Assembly (NCBI RefSeq): GCF_019753045.1
Contig: NZ_JAIELN010000009.1
Coordinates: 124,001-188,000, forward strand
Reading direction: 5' to 3'
Origin: Hyphomicrobium sp.
Lineage (GTDB): Bacteria; Pseudomonadota; Alphaproteobacteria; Rhizobiales; Hyphomicrobiaceae
Length of the DNA: 64,000 nucleotides
Shown: positions 18,054 through 26,371 of the stretch, piece by piece
How positions within the stretch are numbered: the stretch's first letter is position 1
Layout of the letters: each line of letters begins with the position of its first letter
Program-made: the position numbers and the translations under genes
Notes under the pieces: model-generated
The model's input: only the letters and a program-made list of their open reading frames with translations
Databases searched by the model: none
Told to the model about the DNA's origin: nothing

Positions 18054-18344
18054 TTATTTCAACTGGTTCTTTTCCTCGGTGGTGATCGACTGACTAGGCC
18101 CGGTCTGCGATGAATCCGGCAGAACATCAGGAGCCGCCGAATTGTTCAGCTGGTTCTTTTCCTGTTGGGTAATCGACTGACTGGGCCCTGTCTGCGATGA
18201 ATCCGGCAACACATCAGGAGCCGCCGAATTATTTATCTGGTTCTTCTCCTGCTGCTCAATGGACTGCGCGTACGCCGGTGAGACGCCAAGTAGCGCCACG
18301 GCGACTAACATCGCCAACACCGAATGCTTGCTGATGATCGTCAT
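18054..18344 (-). CDS. Secreted protein built of 29-residue tandem repeats
   Basis: 96 residues: signal peptide (cut after AYA), then two full and one partial copy of a 29-residue unit. Each full unit reads QSI(E/T)QQEKNQ(I/L)NNSA followed by APDVLPDSSQTGPS; the third stops after QSITTEEKNQLK. The DNA repeats are nearly identical (87 bases each), so copy number may vary between strains. The mature chain is polar, Gln/Asn/Ser-rich and probably disordered. I do not recognise the family. Start ATG at 18344. Confidence 0.7.
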   Translation of the reverse strand: MTIISKHSVLAMLVAVALLGVSPAYAQSIEQQEKNQINNSAAPDVLPDSSQTGPSQSITQQEKNQLNNSAAPDVLPDSSQTGPSQSITTEEKNQLK

Positions 18345-18716
18345 GAAATGTGACTCCGAAAATCAATTATCTTCTGGGGGATTCCGCGACATCAAAAACG
18401 AGCATCCCTTTGGACGCCCAAAGCGATCCGGTCGACGTTCTGTCAGGATCGAACGATCCTTCTAGCCGCCGTTCGTTGACGGAAGCTCTCGAAAACGCCG
18501 ACAAGACGTCTCGAACTGGATGATTTATTCCGCACACTGCGCAACTCGGCTGGTGCCGCGTCGCGCGAATTCGGGCAGCGCTATATTGCCCGCGCCCCAC
18601 CCGCTTAATTGCAGGATGCTCGCGTTCGACGAGCGAAGCTGGTGCTGGCGAAGCAAAGGTGCATGATGCCGGTCTAAAAGCTAAGCCGCCGCCAGCCGAC
18701 GCACACCGGGGGACAA
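18345..18716. other. Intergenic region between divergent genes
   Basis: About 370 bases between the repeat protein and the FkbM gene. It should carry both promoters; no gene or structured element was recognised. An open frame on the minus strand across 18367-19038 is antisense to the FkbM gene and is not supported. Confidence 0.35.
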
Positions 18717-19763
18717 ATGGAACTGAGTTATGCTCAAAACATGGAGGACTACCATCTTTGGCAGGCGCTAGGGCATAGGACTTCGGGATTCTATATCGAC
18801 ATCGGAGCGGGACACCCCGTCGCCGACAGTGTTTCGTTCTGGTTTTATGAGCGCGGATGGCGGGGCATCTGCGTTGAGCCTCAGCCGCATCTTGCTGCGC
18901 TCTACGCTCAGATCCGCCCCCGCGACGAAGTCCTGCAGGGTCTCGTCGGCAGCCACACCGGCGTGATGGATTTCTACGTCGTGAACCGGCTCCACGCTCT
19001 CTCGACGACGGTGAAATCTCATGCGGAAGCTGCAGCAAAATATGGCGCGAGCCATCGCACCGTGTCGATGCCCGTCATAACTCTGGCTCAGCTATGCGAG
19101 CGTTACGGCGTTACAGAGATCGATTTTCTCAAGATCGACGTCGAAGGCGCCGAGGCCAGCATTCTAGCGGGCAATGATTGGAACCGCTTTCGTCCCAAGG
19201 TGATCGTAGCCGAGGCGGTTTCCCCCGCAAGCGGCGCACCCTCATGGCTGGAATGGGAGCCCCATCTCCTGGCGCAAGGCTACGTGCTCACCCTTTTCGA
19301 CACTCTAAATCGCTTCTACGTCGCGCAAGAGGCGAAGGACACACTCGCCGCTGCACCCCGCGAGCGCGCGAAATGGGATGCCGTGCCGCACCTCTATCAA
19401 ATCGGCCGCGCTCCTGAGTGTGCGGGCCATCCCGACTACGATCTGGCTAGCGAACTTACCCGCGGATTCTGGGCCAGTTTGCCTTCGATTGATAAGCGCC
19501 ACCTTGCGTCGCTGCTCGCCCGCCACCGTGGGATCACAGATCCGGACGAGGTCGAGCAACTCGCCATCGATCTTGAAACAGATCGGATGCGTGGCGCTCT
19601 CGGGCGCATTGCCTGCGGATACGATGGTGGCCAACTCTGGCCGATATCATCCGACGAAAAAAATTCCCGCTTAGCCGAATTGCAGTCGTCGATCACTGCT
19701 CGGCTAGGTTCAGCACGCATTCGTTTGGCGGCGAGGAAGCGGCGCCTCGCGCAAGAAGCATAA
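18717..19763 (+). CDS. FkbM-family SAM-dependent methyltransferase
   Basis: 348 residues starting at an ATG preceded by GGGGGA. The Rossmann methyltransferase core shows GFYIDIGAGHP (SAM loop), WRGICVEPQPHLAALY and the FkbM signature EIDFLKIDVEGAEASILAG. The C-terminal 120 residues are helical and rich in Arg/Glu and are not part of the standard domain. FkbM members O-methylate sugars or small molecules, often for cell-surface glycans; no glycosyltransferase is adjacent here, so the target is open. Confidence 0.9.
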   Translation: MELSYAQNMEDYHLWQALGHRTSGFYIDIGAGHPVADSVSFWFYERGWRGICVEPQPHLAALYAQIRPRDEVLQGLVGSHTGVMDFYVVNRLHALSTTVKSHAEAAAKYGASHRTVSMPVITLAQLCERYGVTEIDFLKIDVEGAEASILAGNDWNRFRPKVIVAEAVSPASGAPSWLEWEPHLLAQGYVLTLFDTLNRFYVAQEAKDTLAAAPRERAKWDAVPHLYQIGRAPECAGHPDYDLASELTRGFWASLPSIDKRHLASLLARHRGITDPDEVEQLAIDLETDRMRGALGRIACGYDGGQLWPISSDEKNSRLAELQSSITARLGSARIRLAARKRRLAQEA

Positions 19764-20103
19764 TCCGTGAGAACGACCGCTGAAATCATGAAATGAAATG
19801 TGATCGTCGCCCACTTTCGCACCCGTCGCGATCCGGATTCATTCTGCAGACCCAATAAACTCGGCATTTGCAGACAGGCAATAGCCGCATTGAAGTCGCG
19901 ATTCAAATAAACCGAGTATTTCTCGAACCCATTTTCGCCATCCCGCAATTGAATTATGCAATTGGGGAAATCGATGGACGGGACTCGGCGCATCTCATAT
20001 CTGAATTTGCCGTTTGGGATAATTGGGCCAAATGCGCCCCATATTGCCCCGCGGTGACTTCACGATGCCGCCCGGCCCGCATACGAGACCGGAAGAAAGC
20101 ACG
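19764..20103. other. Intergenic stretch without a recognised gene
   Basis: About 340 bases. Nothing with coding character was seen. Confidence 0.35.
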
Positions 20104-20352
20104 ATGGCGACAACGATTACCGAATTGATCGTCGTGTTTCTATACCCACTCGTTTTGTCGGCTATTGCCTGGATTATTTTCAAAGCCGCAATCACCGGCA
20201 AAGACGGCATTTCTGAAGTCGTTGAAGCCTTGATTCATGCGAATGGGCTTAGCGAACGCGCAAAGCGCGCCACGGGCTCACCCCAAAATACAAACGGCGA
20301 AAGGCCAATCAATGAAAAAATCGCGTCTCGGCAATGGCCGCCACGAAAGTAA
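20104..20352 (+). CDS. Small single-span membrane protein overlapping the YceI gene
   Basis: 82 residues from the ATG at 20104, preceded by GGAAGAAAG. One hydrophobic segment (TELIVVFLYPLVLSAIAWII) is followed by a polar tail. Its last 41 bases overlap the start of the YceI-family gene in another frame, which suggests coupling. No family recognised. Confidence 0.45.
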   Translation: MATTITELIVVFLYPLVLSAIAWIIFKAAITGKDGISEVVEALIHANGLSERAKRATGSPQNTNGERPINEKIASRQWPPRK

Positions 20353-21001
20353 TGCTAAAATATCAGACATATTGGGCGACGACAAACTCTCGGAGTCCGC
20401 GTCGCCATCCAAAGCGCCGTCCTCATTGCGATTGGCATGTCTCGCACTCCTTGCCGCAGAACTGACCATGGCGGGTGCATCGGCCGCCCACGCCCGTCGC
20501 TTTGAATTCGACCAGCGCCGAACAGAGGTGCGCTTCGCTTATAAGATGGCCTACGCGACGCAGCGAGGCCGCTTCACAAAGGTCAGCGGTACGCTCGACT
20601 ATGACGAAGCCGCTCCCGGAAAGAGCAAGGTCAGCGCCTCGATCTCTGCCGCGAGCCTTACAACCGGCGAAGACTTCATCGACAACGAGTTGAAAGGCGC
20701 GGATTTCTTCAACGTTGCGGGCTCGCCCGTCATTGCCTTCAAGAGCGTCGGAGTTCGAACAGGCTCCCAAACCGCGGCGGAGGTTTTGGGCGAGATCACG
20801 GTCAACGGCATCACCAAGCCCGTGACGCTCCAGGTTAGCATCGAGTCGCACGACGATCCGGCGCTGAAGCACGACGCCGGGGCACGCAGATTTGTCGCCA
20901 AGACACGCATTCAGCGCAGTGCTTTCAACATGACGAACTACCAATCGATGGTCGACGATGACGTCGATATCGAGATCGACGCCATCGCCAGGCCGAGATG
21001 A
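20312..21001 (+). CDS. YceI-family periplasmic lipid-binding-like protein
   Basis: 229 residues from the ATG at 20312 (MKKSRLGNG). A positively charged, unusually long N-region precedes the signal helix LRLACLALLAAELTMAGASA. The mature domain is a typical YceI lipocalin-like barrel: FEFDQRRTEVRFAYKMAYAT, GRFTKVSGTLDYDEA, SLTTGEDFIDNELKGADFFN, VNGITKPVTLQV. Members bind isoprenoids or ubiquinone-like lipids in the periplasm; a quinone link would suit the adjacent cytochrome locus but is only suggestive. Confidence 0.88.
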   Translation: MKKSRLGNGRHESNAKISDILGDDKLSESASPSKAPSSLRLACLALLAAELTMAGASAAHARRFEFDQRRTEVRFAYKMAYATQRGRFTKVSGTLDYDEAAPGKSKVSASISAASLTTGEDFIDNELKGADFFNVAGSPVIAFKSVGVRTGSQTAAEVLGEITVNGITKPVTLQVSIESHDDPALKHDAGARRFVAKTRIQRSAFNMTNYQSMVDDDVDIEIDAIARPR

Positions 21002-21088
21002 GACGCCAGGCATTCTGCCCCCAACCAGTTCACCAATAATCCGAACAGCTTCGCCGTCGTCACCGACGGCGAAGCTTTTTGTGATGGC

Positions 21089-22774
21089 TCAGAACTTGCT
21101 GCGCAGCTCCGTACGGAATCCGAAATTATCTTCAGCACCTTCTTGGATCTGATAGGTCGCATCGGCACGGAACAGCCACGACCGGGTGAGCGGGATTTGA
21201 TAGCGAGCGCCGAAGCCGTACTGTGCGCCCTTGGCACCGATATTGTCATTCTCGAAGGGCTGCACCGTCGCCACTTCGAAGACGAGCTGCTGATCCAGAT
21301 TGAAGAGATACTGCAAGCCGAGTGCGCCTCCGAAGGTATTGGAAGCGGTGTCGTCGAGTTTCGGGTAACCCGTCAGGGCGTCTGTCTCGAAGTTGATGCC
21401 GACGTTTTTCAGTATGCCCGCGTTGTTGCCATCGACCAGCGGCTCGGGATTCCCGACGCCGACAAAGAAGTTCGCATATGGAAGAAGCGTGCTCGGCAAA
21501 GGCGTGATCAAGCTGTTCTCTGAAATGAAGGCAAAGCCGTCGCCATTTCCGTGGCCATCCTCCCCGAAGTTCGCGAACAACCGGGTCGAGTTCGAGATCG
21601 TGTTGGCATAGCGCCGGGTATATGCGGCCGTCAGGAAATGTTGCTCGACACCCTCTTGAACACCCGTGCCTTGCAGAAAACCATAACCCGCTTCGACATA
21701 GCCATTGAAAGCGTCGGCGAAGGTCGTGACGCCGAAGAGGTTGGCATTGTTGTTGTCCACTTTGCCATTTGCTTTGACGAAGCTGGCATTGTCGATGTTA
21801 TCGAAGCCGGCGAAGAACGTAACGTCGAAGTTGGAGAGACCAAGCGCCGCCGAATTCCGCGCGGGCAGCGTGAACGCGCCGCCGAGGATTGCATCGTTCG
21901 CCCAGATCCCGTTCTGAAGGAACAGCGGGAAGAGACCGACGGTGAAGGGCAGGTCGAAACTGGCATGCTGTCCGGTCATGCCTGAATAAATGGAACCCGC
22001 GTCACCCTCGAAGTACAGAATCTGCGGATTGAAATCGAACTCACCGTTGAATTTCTGATCGCCATCGCGTCCGCCGAATTCGAAGCGAGTGAATTTTGCG
22101 TTGCCGTCCTGAAACGGCGTGAAGAAGGCATGTATGCGTTCCGTTGCGGTGAGCTTCAAATCGACATCGAGATTGAGCCGCGTCGCGACCTGCGCGATAT
22201 CCTTGCCGTTATTGCGATTGTAGGCGACGGCCGTCCTCCAATCCCCGTAGACGGAGAGTCCCGGAAGAAGCGGGTTCAATTTCCCGAAGATTGTGCTGCT
22301 CTCATCGTATATTCCGGAGGTGTATTGCTCGCGACCAATCTCGAGCAGCGGACGTGGCGGCTCGACGGCGGTCTTCCCGCCATATATGTCGGATTGCTCT
22401 TTAGCATCGTACTTGTGCGCGTACTGCGGATCGGAGCGGAACGCGCCCCCGGTCGATTTTTCTTTTTTGCGAGCCTTCTTGCCCTCTTCTGGTTTTGCGT
22501 TCGATTTGTCGGCGTCGCCGACATCCGCGCCAAGGTACTGCTTTGGAACGATTGTCTCGTTTTCGCGTTTCCCTGGAGGCTGTGAAGCGGCTCGAGACTC
22601 GGTGGACAGTGTCGTAATCCAACTCTCGTCTTTGGCGGACTCGCCGCCGATTTCACGGGGTTCAGTCTTCGCGGTCGTGCCGGACATCGTCAGATAGCTT
22701 CCGGCCATCAGAACAATTGCAGCGATCGTCACAGTCGTTCGGTATCGAAGGTTGCCCTTCGCATCGCAAGTCAT
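21089..22774 (-). CDS. Large outer-membrane beta-barrel-like protein of the cytochrome locus
   Basis: 561 residues. The N-terminus has a hydrophobic signal-like segment (VTIAAIVLMAGSYLTMSG) and then a polar, charged stretch of about 90 residues. From about residue 140 on the sequence alternates polar and aromatic residues in strand-like blocks (GLSVYGDWRTAVAYNRNNG, ATERIHAFFTPFQDGN, YVEAGYGFLQGTGVQ, AYTRRYANTISNSTRLFANF). It ends in a short strand with terminal Phe (FGFRTELRSKF), the usual signal for outer-membrane insertion. No heme or metal motif is present. It follows the pentaheme cytochrome by 125 bases on the same strand. A porin partner for a multiheme cytochrome is the attractive reading; a plain substrate porin is the alternative. 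Confidence 0.75.
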   Translation of the reverse strand: MTCDAKGNLRYRTTVTIAAIVLMAGSYLTMSGTTAKTEPREIGGESAKDESWITTLSTESRAASQPPGKRENETIVPKQYLGADVGDADKSNAKPEEGKKARKKEKSTGGAFRSDPQYAHKYDAKEQSDIYGGKTAVEPPRPLLEIGREQYTSGIYDESSTIFGKLNPLLPGLSVYGDWRTAVAYNRNNGKDIAQVATRLNLDVDLKLTATERIHAFFTPFQDGNAKFTRFEFGGRDGDQKFNGEFDFNPQILYFEGDAGSIYSGMTGQHASFDLPFTVGLFPLFLQNGIWANDAILGGAFTLPARNSAALGLSNFDVTFFAGFDNIDNASFVKANGKVDNNNANLFGVTTFADAFNGYVEAGYGFLQGTGVQEGVEQHFLTAAYTRRYANTISNSTRLFANFGEDGHGNGDGFAFISENSLITPLPSTLLPYANFFVGVGNPEPLVDGNNAGILKNVGINFETDALTGYPKLDDTASNTFGGALGLQYLFNLDQQLVFEVATVQPFENDNIGAKGAQYGFGARYQIPLTRSWLFRADATYQIQEGAEDNFGFRTELRSKF

Positions 22775-22899
22775 AAGGAAGCTCCCACTTCATACCCCTG
22801 GCTCGTGCGTTCGAGTTTCAGGAGGCTTCAGAGAGGCTTCGGACCCGCTATTTTGGCCCCATGGCGGGACCAAATCCGAAACACTCGGCTCTTTGATTT

Positions 22900-24783
22900 T
22901 TATCCTTTCACGTCGACATCGACGGCGAAGTCATGAAAGTTCATGATCCGCTCGTTCATGCTCTGCTCCATTGCCTTGGTGGCACCGACGAAGCGCATGA
23001 AATAGACAGGCTCGGCACGGCTACGCATGCGGAAGGCAAGGCGATACTTGCCGGGCTTTTTGATCAACTTTCCCGGCACCGAATATTTCGCCACCCTCTC
23101 CCCTAGCGGCGCCAGAGAGTGGTTCTCCATGCGCACGAGCGGCGGATGGTTGAGAACCGTGGTCGGGATTTGCGGCGGCCGAAGCTGCGGCAGCGGATCG
23201 ATGTCGAAGTTTACCGGCAGGTACATCTCCCGGTCCGTGCCCTTGACGTTGGTCGTCAGGAACTTGGTTTGGAAACTCACCAGCATCTGGTCCGTGTCGA
23301 TGCGCCCAGCCGCGACGTCCAGACTATGTAGATCCGCCATGTCCCCGTTGCTGTCGACGTAGCCCGACTCCCAGATGTTCTTCCCATCGGGATCGACGAG
23401 GGCGACGTTCACCCAAAGCTGCGGTTGCGCACCGAGCGAGCCGGACGGCAGGTTATGCCCTGTATTGACGTTCTTGATCTTGTAGGAGAACGCCAGCTCT
23501 GCGCCGGTCCGCGGCGTGCCCTGGATGTAGGGACCGTCGACCTTGCTGCTGTTTTCCATCACCTCGCGCCTGAGCTTGTCACGCTCGTCGAGCTTCTTCA
23601 GATTTTCATCGATGATCTCACGGGCATCTTCGCGATCGCTTGCATCGGCCCATCGCTTCGGAAAATCGACCTTGATCTTTCCAGCGGCAACCTTGTCTTC
23701 GAACTTGCGGCTACCCCAGCCGGCGCGCCAGTCGAACAGCAGCCAGTCCTCGATACTCATGGCCTGCCCCTTCGTGTTGTGCGGGAAGATACCAGGGTGC
23801 GCGATCGAATAACCCGGACCGATAAAGCGGTGGTTCGCATGCTTGCGCCCGGGGTTGACCTCTTTGCCGCCGACGATCGCGGAAGGCGCGGTCGCATATC
23901 CATCCGGCTTCCCCGGATTTTTGCCCATATGGCAATCCTGACAGCTGACGCCGGCTTTGCGCGCCGGGCTGTCGCGATATTGATCCCAGACGATTTCCAA
24001 CTTGATGCCGAGGTTGACTGCAACCTGATGGCAGCTCACGCAGAACTCCGACTTGGTGATCTGATCGTTGGTGATCATGCCCGCGTGAATGTCGTTGCCG
24101 CGCCCATCGGCACCCGTTTTGACCGAGTAAGTATCCTTGTTGGCGAGCACGTCTTTGATGACGCTCTTTTCGCCGCTGCCATAGACAGGCTCGTAGATTT
24201 TTCCGGGCTCGATCCGGCGCTCGCCGTTGACCTTGCCGTACTGCTCCTTGACCCGGTGGCAGGTGATGCAGGTTACGCCCTCACGCGAGATCTGACTGCG
24301 CTTCCAGAGTGGCGCTTCGCGGGCTTCCCCAATCTGCGTGCCTACCTGTTGATGGCATCGCACGCAAAAAGTGCCGACCGTTCCTTGCGTGAGCGATTGG
24401 AACTTCTGCTCGAACTTGTGGAACATCGGAGATATCGACGCATAGGCATGCTGCGACGACGACCACTCTTCATAAATTTGCTTGTGACAGCCCCCGCATT
24501 GCGCGGCAGTGGGATATAGAGACTCGTCCACGCCCTGGCCGCTGTGCGGATCGGACTTGGGCTTCATGATCTCGATGCTCGTCCCTTTGGCTGCCGCGCC
24601 TCCGCCGGCAGCTTCGCCATTCTGCGCGAGTTTCAGTTCGGAACGGCTCTGTTGAGTTTGACTTGGTGCCTCGGCGAATAACCGAGATCCTGCGACGGCA
24701 TCTTGCCGAGAGAACATGACGCAGACCAGCATCGTGCCTGCCCATGCGCAGGCAAGCAGTGAAACACGCGAAACTTGTACCAT
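22900..24783 (-). CDS. Pentaheme c-type cytochrome
   Basis: 627 residues. Signal peptide or N-terminal anchor (VSLLACAWAGTMLVCVMF). Five CXXCH sites fall at residues 96-100 (CGGCH), 140-144 (CVRCH), 172-176 (CITCH), 248-252 (CVSCH) and 281-285 (CQDCH). The layout with YPTAAQCGGCHKQIYEEW and SQHAYASISPMF resembles cytochrome c554-type multiheme proteins. The heme-free remainder (about 300-627) includes NVNTGHNLPSG and a beta-rich C-terminus, which may be a partner-binding or catalytic domain. The ATG is preceded by GGGGGC. It is first in a leftward pair with the barrel protein and divergent from the reductase operon. No enzyme activity can be assigned from the sequence. Confidence 0.88.
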   Translation of the reverse strand: MVQVSRVSLLACAWAGTMLVCVMFSRQDAVAGSRLFAEAPSQTQQSRSELKLAQNGEAAGGGAAAKGTSIEIMKPKSDPHSGQGVDESLYPTAAQCGGCHKQIYEEWSSSQHAYASISPMFHKFEQKFQSLTQGTVGTFCVRCHQQVGTQIGEAREAPLWKRSQISREGVTCITCHRVKEQYGKVNGERRIEPGKIYEPVYGSGEKSVIKDVLANKDTYSVKTGADGRGNDIHAGMITNDQITKSEFCVSCHQVAVNLGIKLEIVWDQYRDSPARKAGVSCQDCHMGKNPGKPDGYATAPSAIVGGKEVNPGRKHANHRFIGPGYSIAHPGIFPHNTKGQAMSIEDWLLFDWRAGWGSRKFEDKVAAGKIKVDFPKRWADASDREDAREIIDENLKKLDERDKLRREVMENSSKVDGPYIQGTPRTGAELAFSYKIKNVNTGHNLPSGSLGAQPQLWVNVALVDPDGKNIWESGYVDSNGDMADLHSLDVAAGRIDTDQMLVSFQTKFLTTNVKGTDREMYLPVNFDIDPLPQLRPPQIPTTVLNHPPLVRMENHSLAPLGERVAKYSVPGKLIKKPGKYRLAFRMRSRAEPVYFMRFVGATKAMEQSMNERIMNFHDFAVDVDVKG

Positions 24784-25266
24784 CGCCCCCAGTCCAGACT
24801 GCCCATACCCCTGGGCAGAACTCGAAATTGCTTGATCGCGCGAAATGCAGTCCGATTTATGCGATCCCCCGTCGGAATTAAATCAATATGGGAAACGGGG
24901 CAGCGATATGGCCGGATATAATGGCGGTCGAAATTGAATATAGTTAATTCAGAATCGAAAAAACTTTTCCATTCCACTCAATGTGGATACAAAAAGAATT
25001 ATGCTCTTCCAAATGATTGCGAGAGACGCTTGCAAGGCTCTGTTTTATCAACGCAATCCCAGAACGTAGGGTTCTTACCTTCGCGAGCAAAACTGGAATG
25101 GCAACCCCATGCAGGGCCTAATGCATAATTCGAGCTTATGGCCCCTAATATTTCGCCTTCAATCCATGTTTCATTTTATTCAATCCGCCGCGGGCCATTG
25201 TCTAACCATAATAGCTGGATAGCTCCCAATTCCGAATTCCTTGAAACGGCAAGAATTGAGCACGTG
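24784..25266. promoter_or_regulatory. Divergent control region of the cytochrome locus
   Basis: About 480 bases between the two divergent halves of the locus. The stretch 24870-25020 is markedly AT-rich compared with flanking genes. It should hold both promoters. No convincing FNR/FixK palindrome was found; the nearest candidate, TTGAT in 24831-24840, lacks a matching second half. Confidence 0.5.
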
Positions 25267-26343
25267 ATGGCAAGTCGCCATAAAATTACGATCGACGGGA
25301 AAAGCTTTGAGGCGCGCCCTGGTGAGTTACTGCTCGACGCGGCCCTGAATAACGGCATCGACCTGCCTTACGATTGTCGCGCCGGACACTGCGGCACATG
25401 CTGCGTTCGGCTGGTTTCGGGCGATGTGGAGGGCGGAGAAGGCACCGAGCCCGGCATCGTTCATGCGTGCCAGTGCCGCATCGCCAGTAACGCGGTCCTG
25501 GAGAGCAACCGCCAGACAAATATCCGAGCCATCGAAGGCGTGCTGAGTTCGCTGCGTCCCCTTTCGTCCGAGGTGATTGAGGTCGGCATCAAGACCGACC
25601 GCGCGCTGCCGCATCATGCTGGTCAATATGCGCAGGTGTGTTTCAGCGGATATCCGCGCCGTCCCTTCAGCATTACTCATCCGCTGCGCGGCGATCCGAC
25701 CAGCAGTTCTATCTGGTTTCATGTCCGTCGCATGAAGGGCGGCCGCGTCAGTTCATCGCTCGGCCATCGCATCACGCCGGGCCATCGGGTGACTGTGACG
25801 GGGCCGTACGGCTCGGCGCATTTGCGGCCCAATCTGGAAGGCCGCCTCATTCTTGTCGCCACCAATACCGGCTTCGCGCCGATCTGGTCCATCGCCGTCG
25901 CCGCTCTGCGAGAGCGGCCGGAGCGCAGGATGATGATCATCGCCGGCGGCCGTACTGTTGAGTCTTTATATATGGGCCAAGCCCTAGTGAAGCTCGCACG
26001 CTTCCCCAATGTCCTCGTCGTGCCTGTCTGTAGTTCGCCGCAGGCTTTGCCCAACGCCATCATGCCTGGCCGGCCGACCGACTATCTGCCGCGGCTGTTG
26101 CCGACCGATGTTCTCTACGCCTGCGGCGCGCCGGGGATGGTCGAGTCAGTCAAAAACATCGCCGCGCATGTTGGTGCGACCTGCCATGCAGATCCTTTCC
26201 TGCCAAACGGCGATAGCACGAGCGAAGGCGGCGTTCTGACCCGCGCAATGAAAAAGCTTGCCATGCCCCTCGGTCGCCCGATGCGCAAACCCGACTTCGA
26301 TCGCTCCCGCGACCTCGCAATCTCATTCGATACAAGCGCGTAG
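25267..26343 (+). CDS. 2Fe-2S ferredoxin / flavin reductase (NAD(P)H oxidoreductase component)
   Basis: 358 residues from the ATG at 25267 (MASRHKITIDG). Residues 1-95 are a plant-type ferredoxin with the cluster Cys at 37, 42, 45 (CRAGHCGTC) and 68 (HACQC). Residues about 100-210 form a ferredoxin-reductase FAD/FMN domain with RRPFSI. The last domain resembles an NAD(P)H-binding domain, with LVATNTGFAPIWSI in place of the usual GTGxAP loop and ACGAPGMV near its end. The layout is that of reductase subunits of aromatic or methane/toluene-type oxygenases, but no oxygenase gene is adjacent. It precedes the tetraheme gene by 28 bases. It may feed electrons from NAD(P)H to, or accept them from, the cytochromes; direction is unknown. 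Confidence 0.85.
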   Translation: MASRHKITIDGKSFEARPGELLLDAALNNGIDLPYDCRAGHCGTCCVRLVSGDVEGGEGTEPGIVHACQCRIASNAVLESNRQTNIRAIEGVLSSLRPLSSEVIEVGIKTDRALPHHAGQYAQVCFSGYPRRPFSITHPLRGDPTSSSIWFHVRRMKGGRVSSSLGHRITPGHRVTVTGPYGSAHLRPNLEGRLILVATNTGFAPIWSIAVAALRERPERRMMIIAGGRTVESLYMGQALVKLARFPNVLVVPVCSSPQALPNAIMPGRPTDYLPRLLPTDVLYACGAPGMVESVKNIAAHVGATCHADPFLPNGDSTSEGGVLTRAMKKLAMPLGRPMRKPDFDRSRDLAISFDTSA

Positions 26344-26371
26344 GCTCGCCGAAGCAAGGCTCGACAGCACT

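Noticed and set aside
23425-24519. Long open frame (364 codons) antisense to the pentaheme cytochrome
   Set aside because: It mirrors the GC-rich codons of the real gene on the other strand, has no recognisable motifs, and the sense strand has five heme sites.
24831-24850. FNR/FixK-type site before the cytochrome genes
   Set aside because: Only one half of the palindrome (TTGAT) is present; the other half does not match ATCAA.
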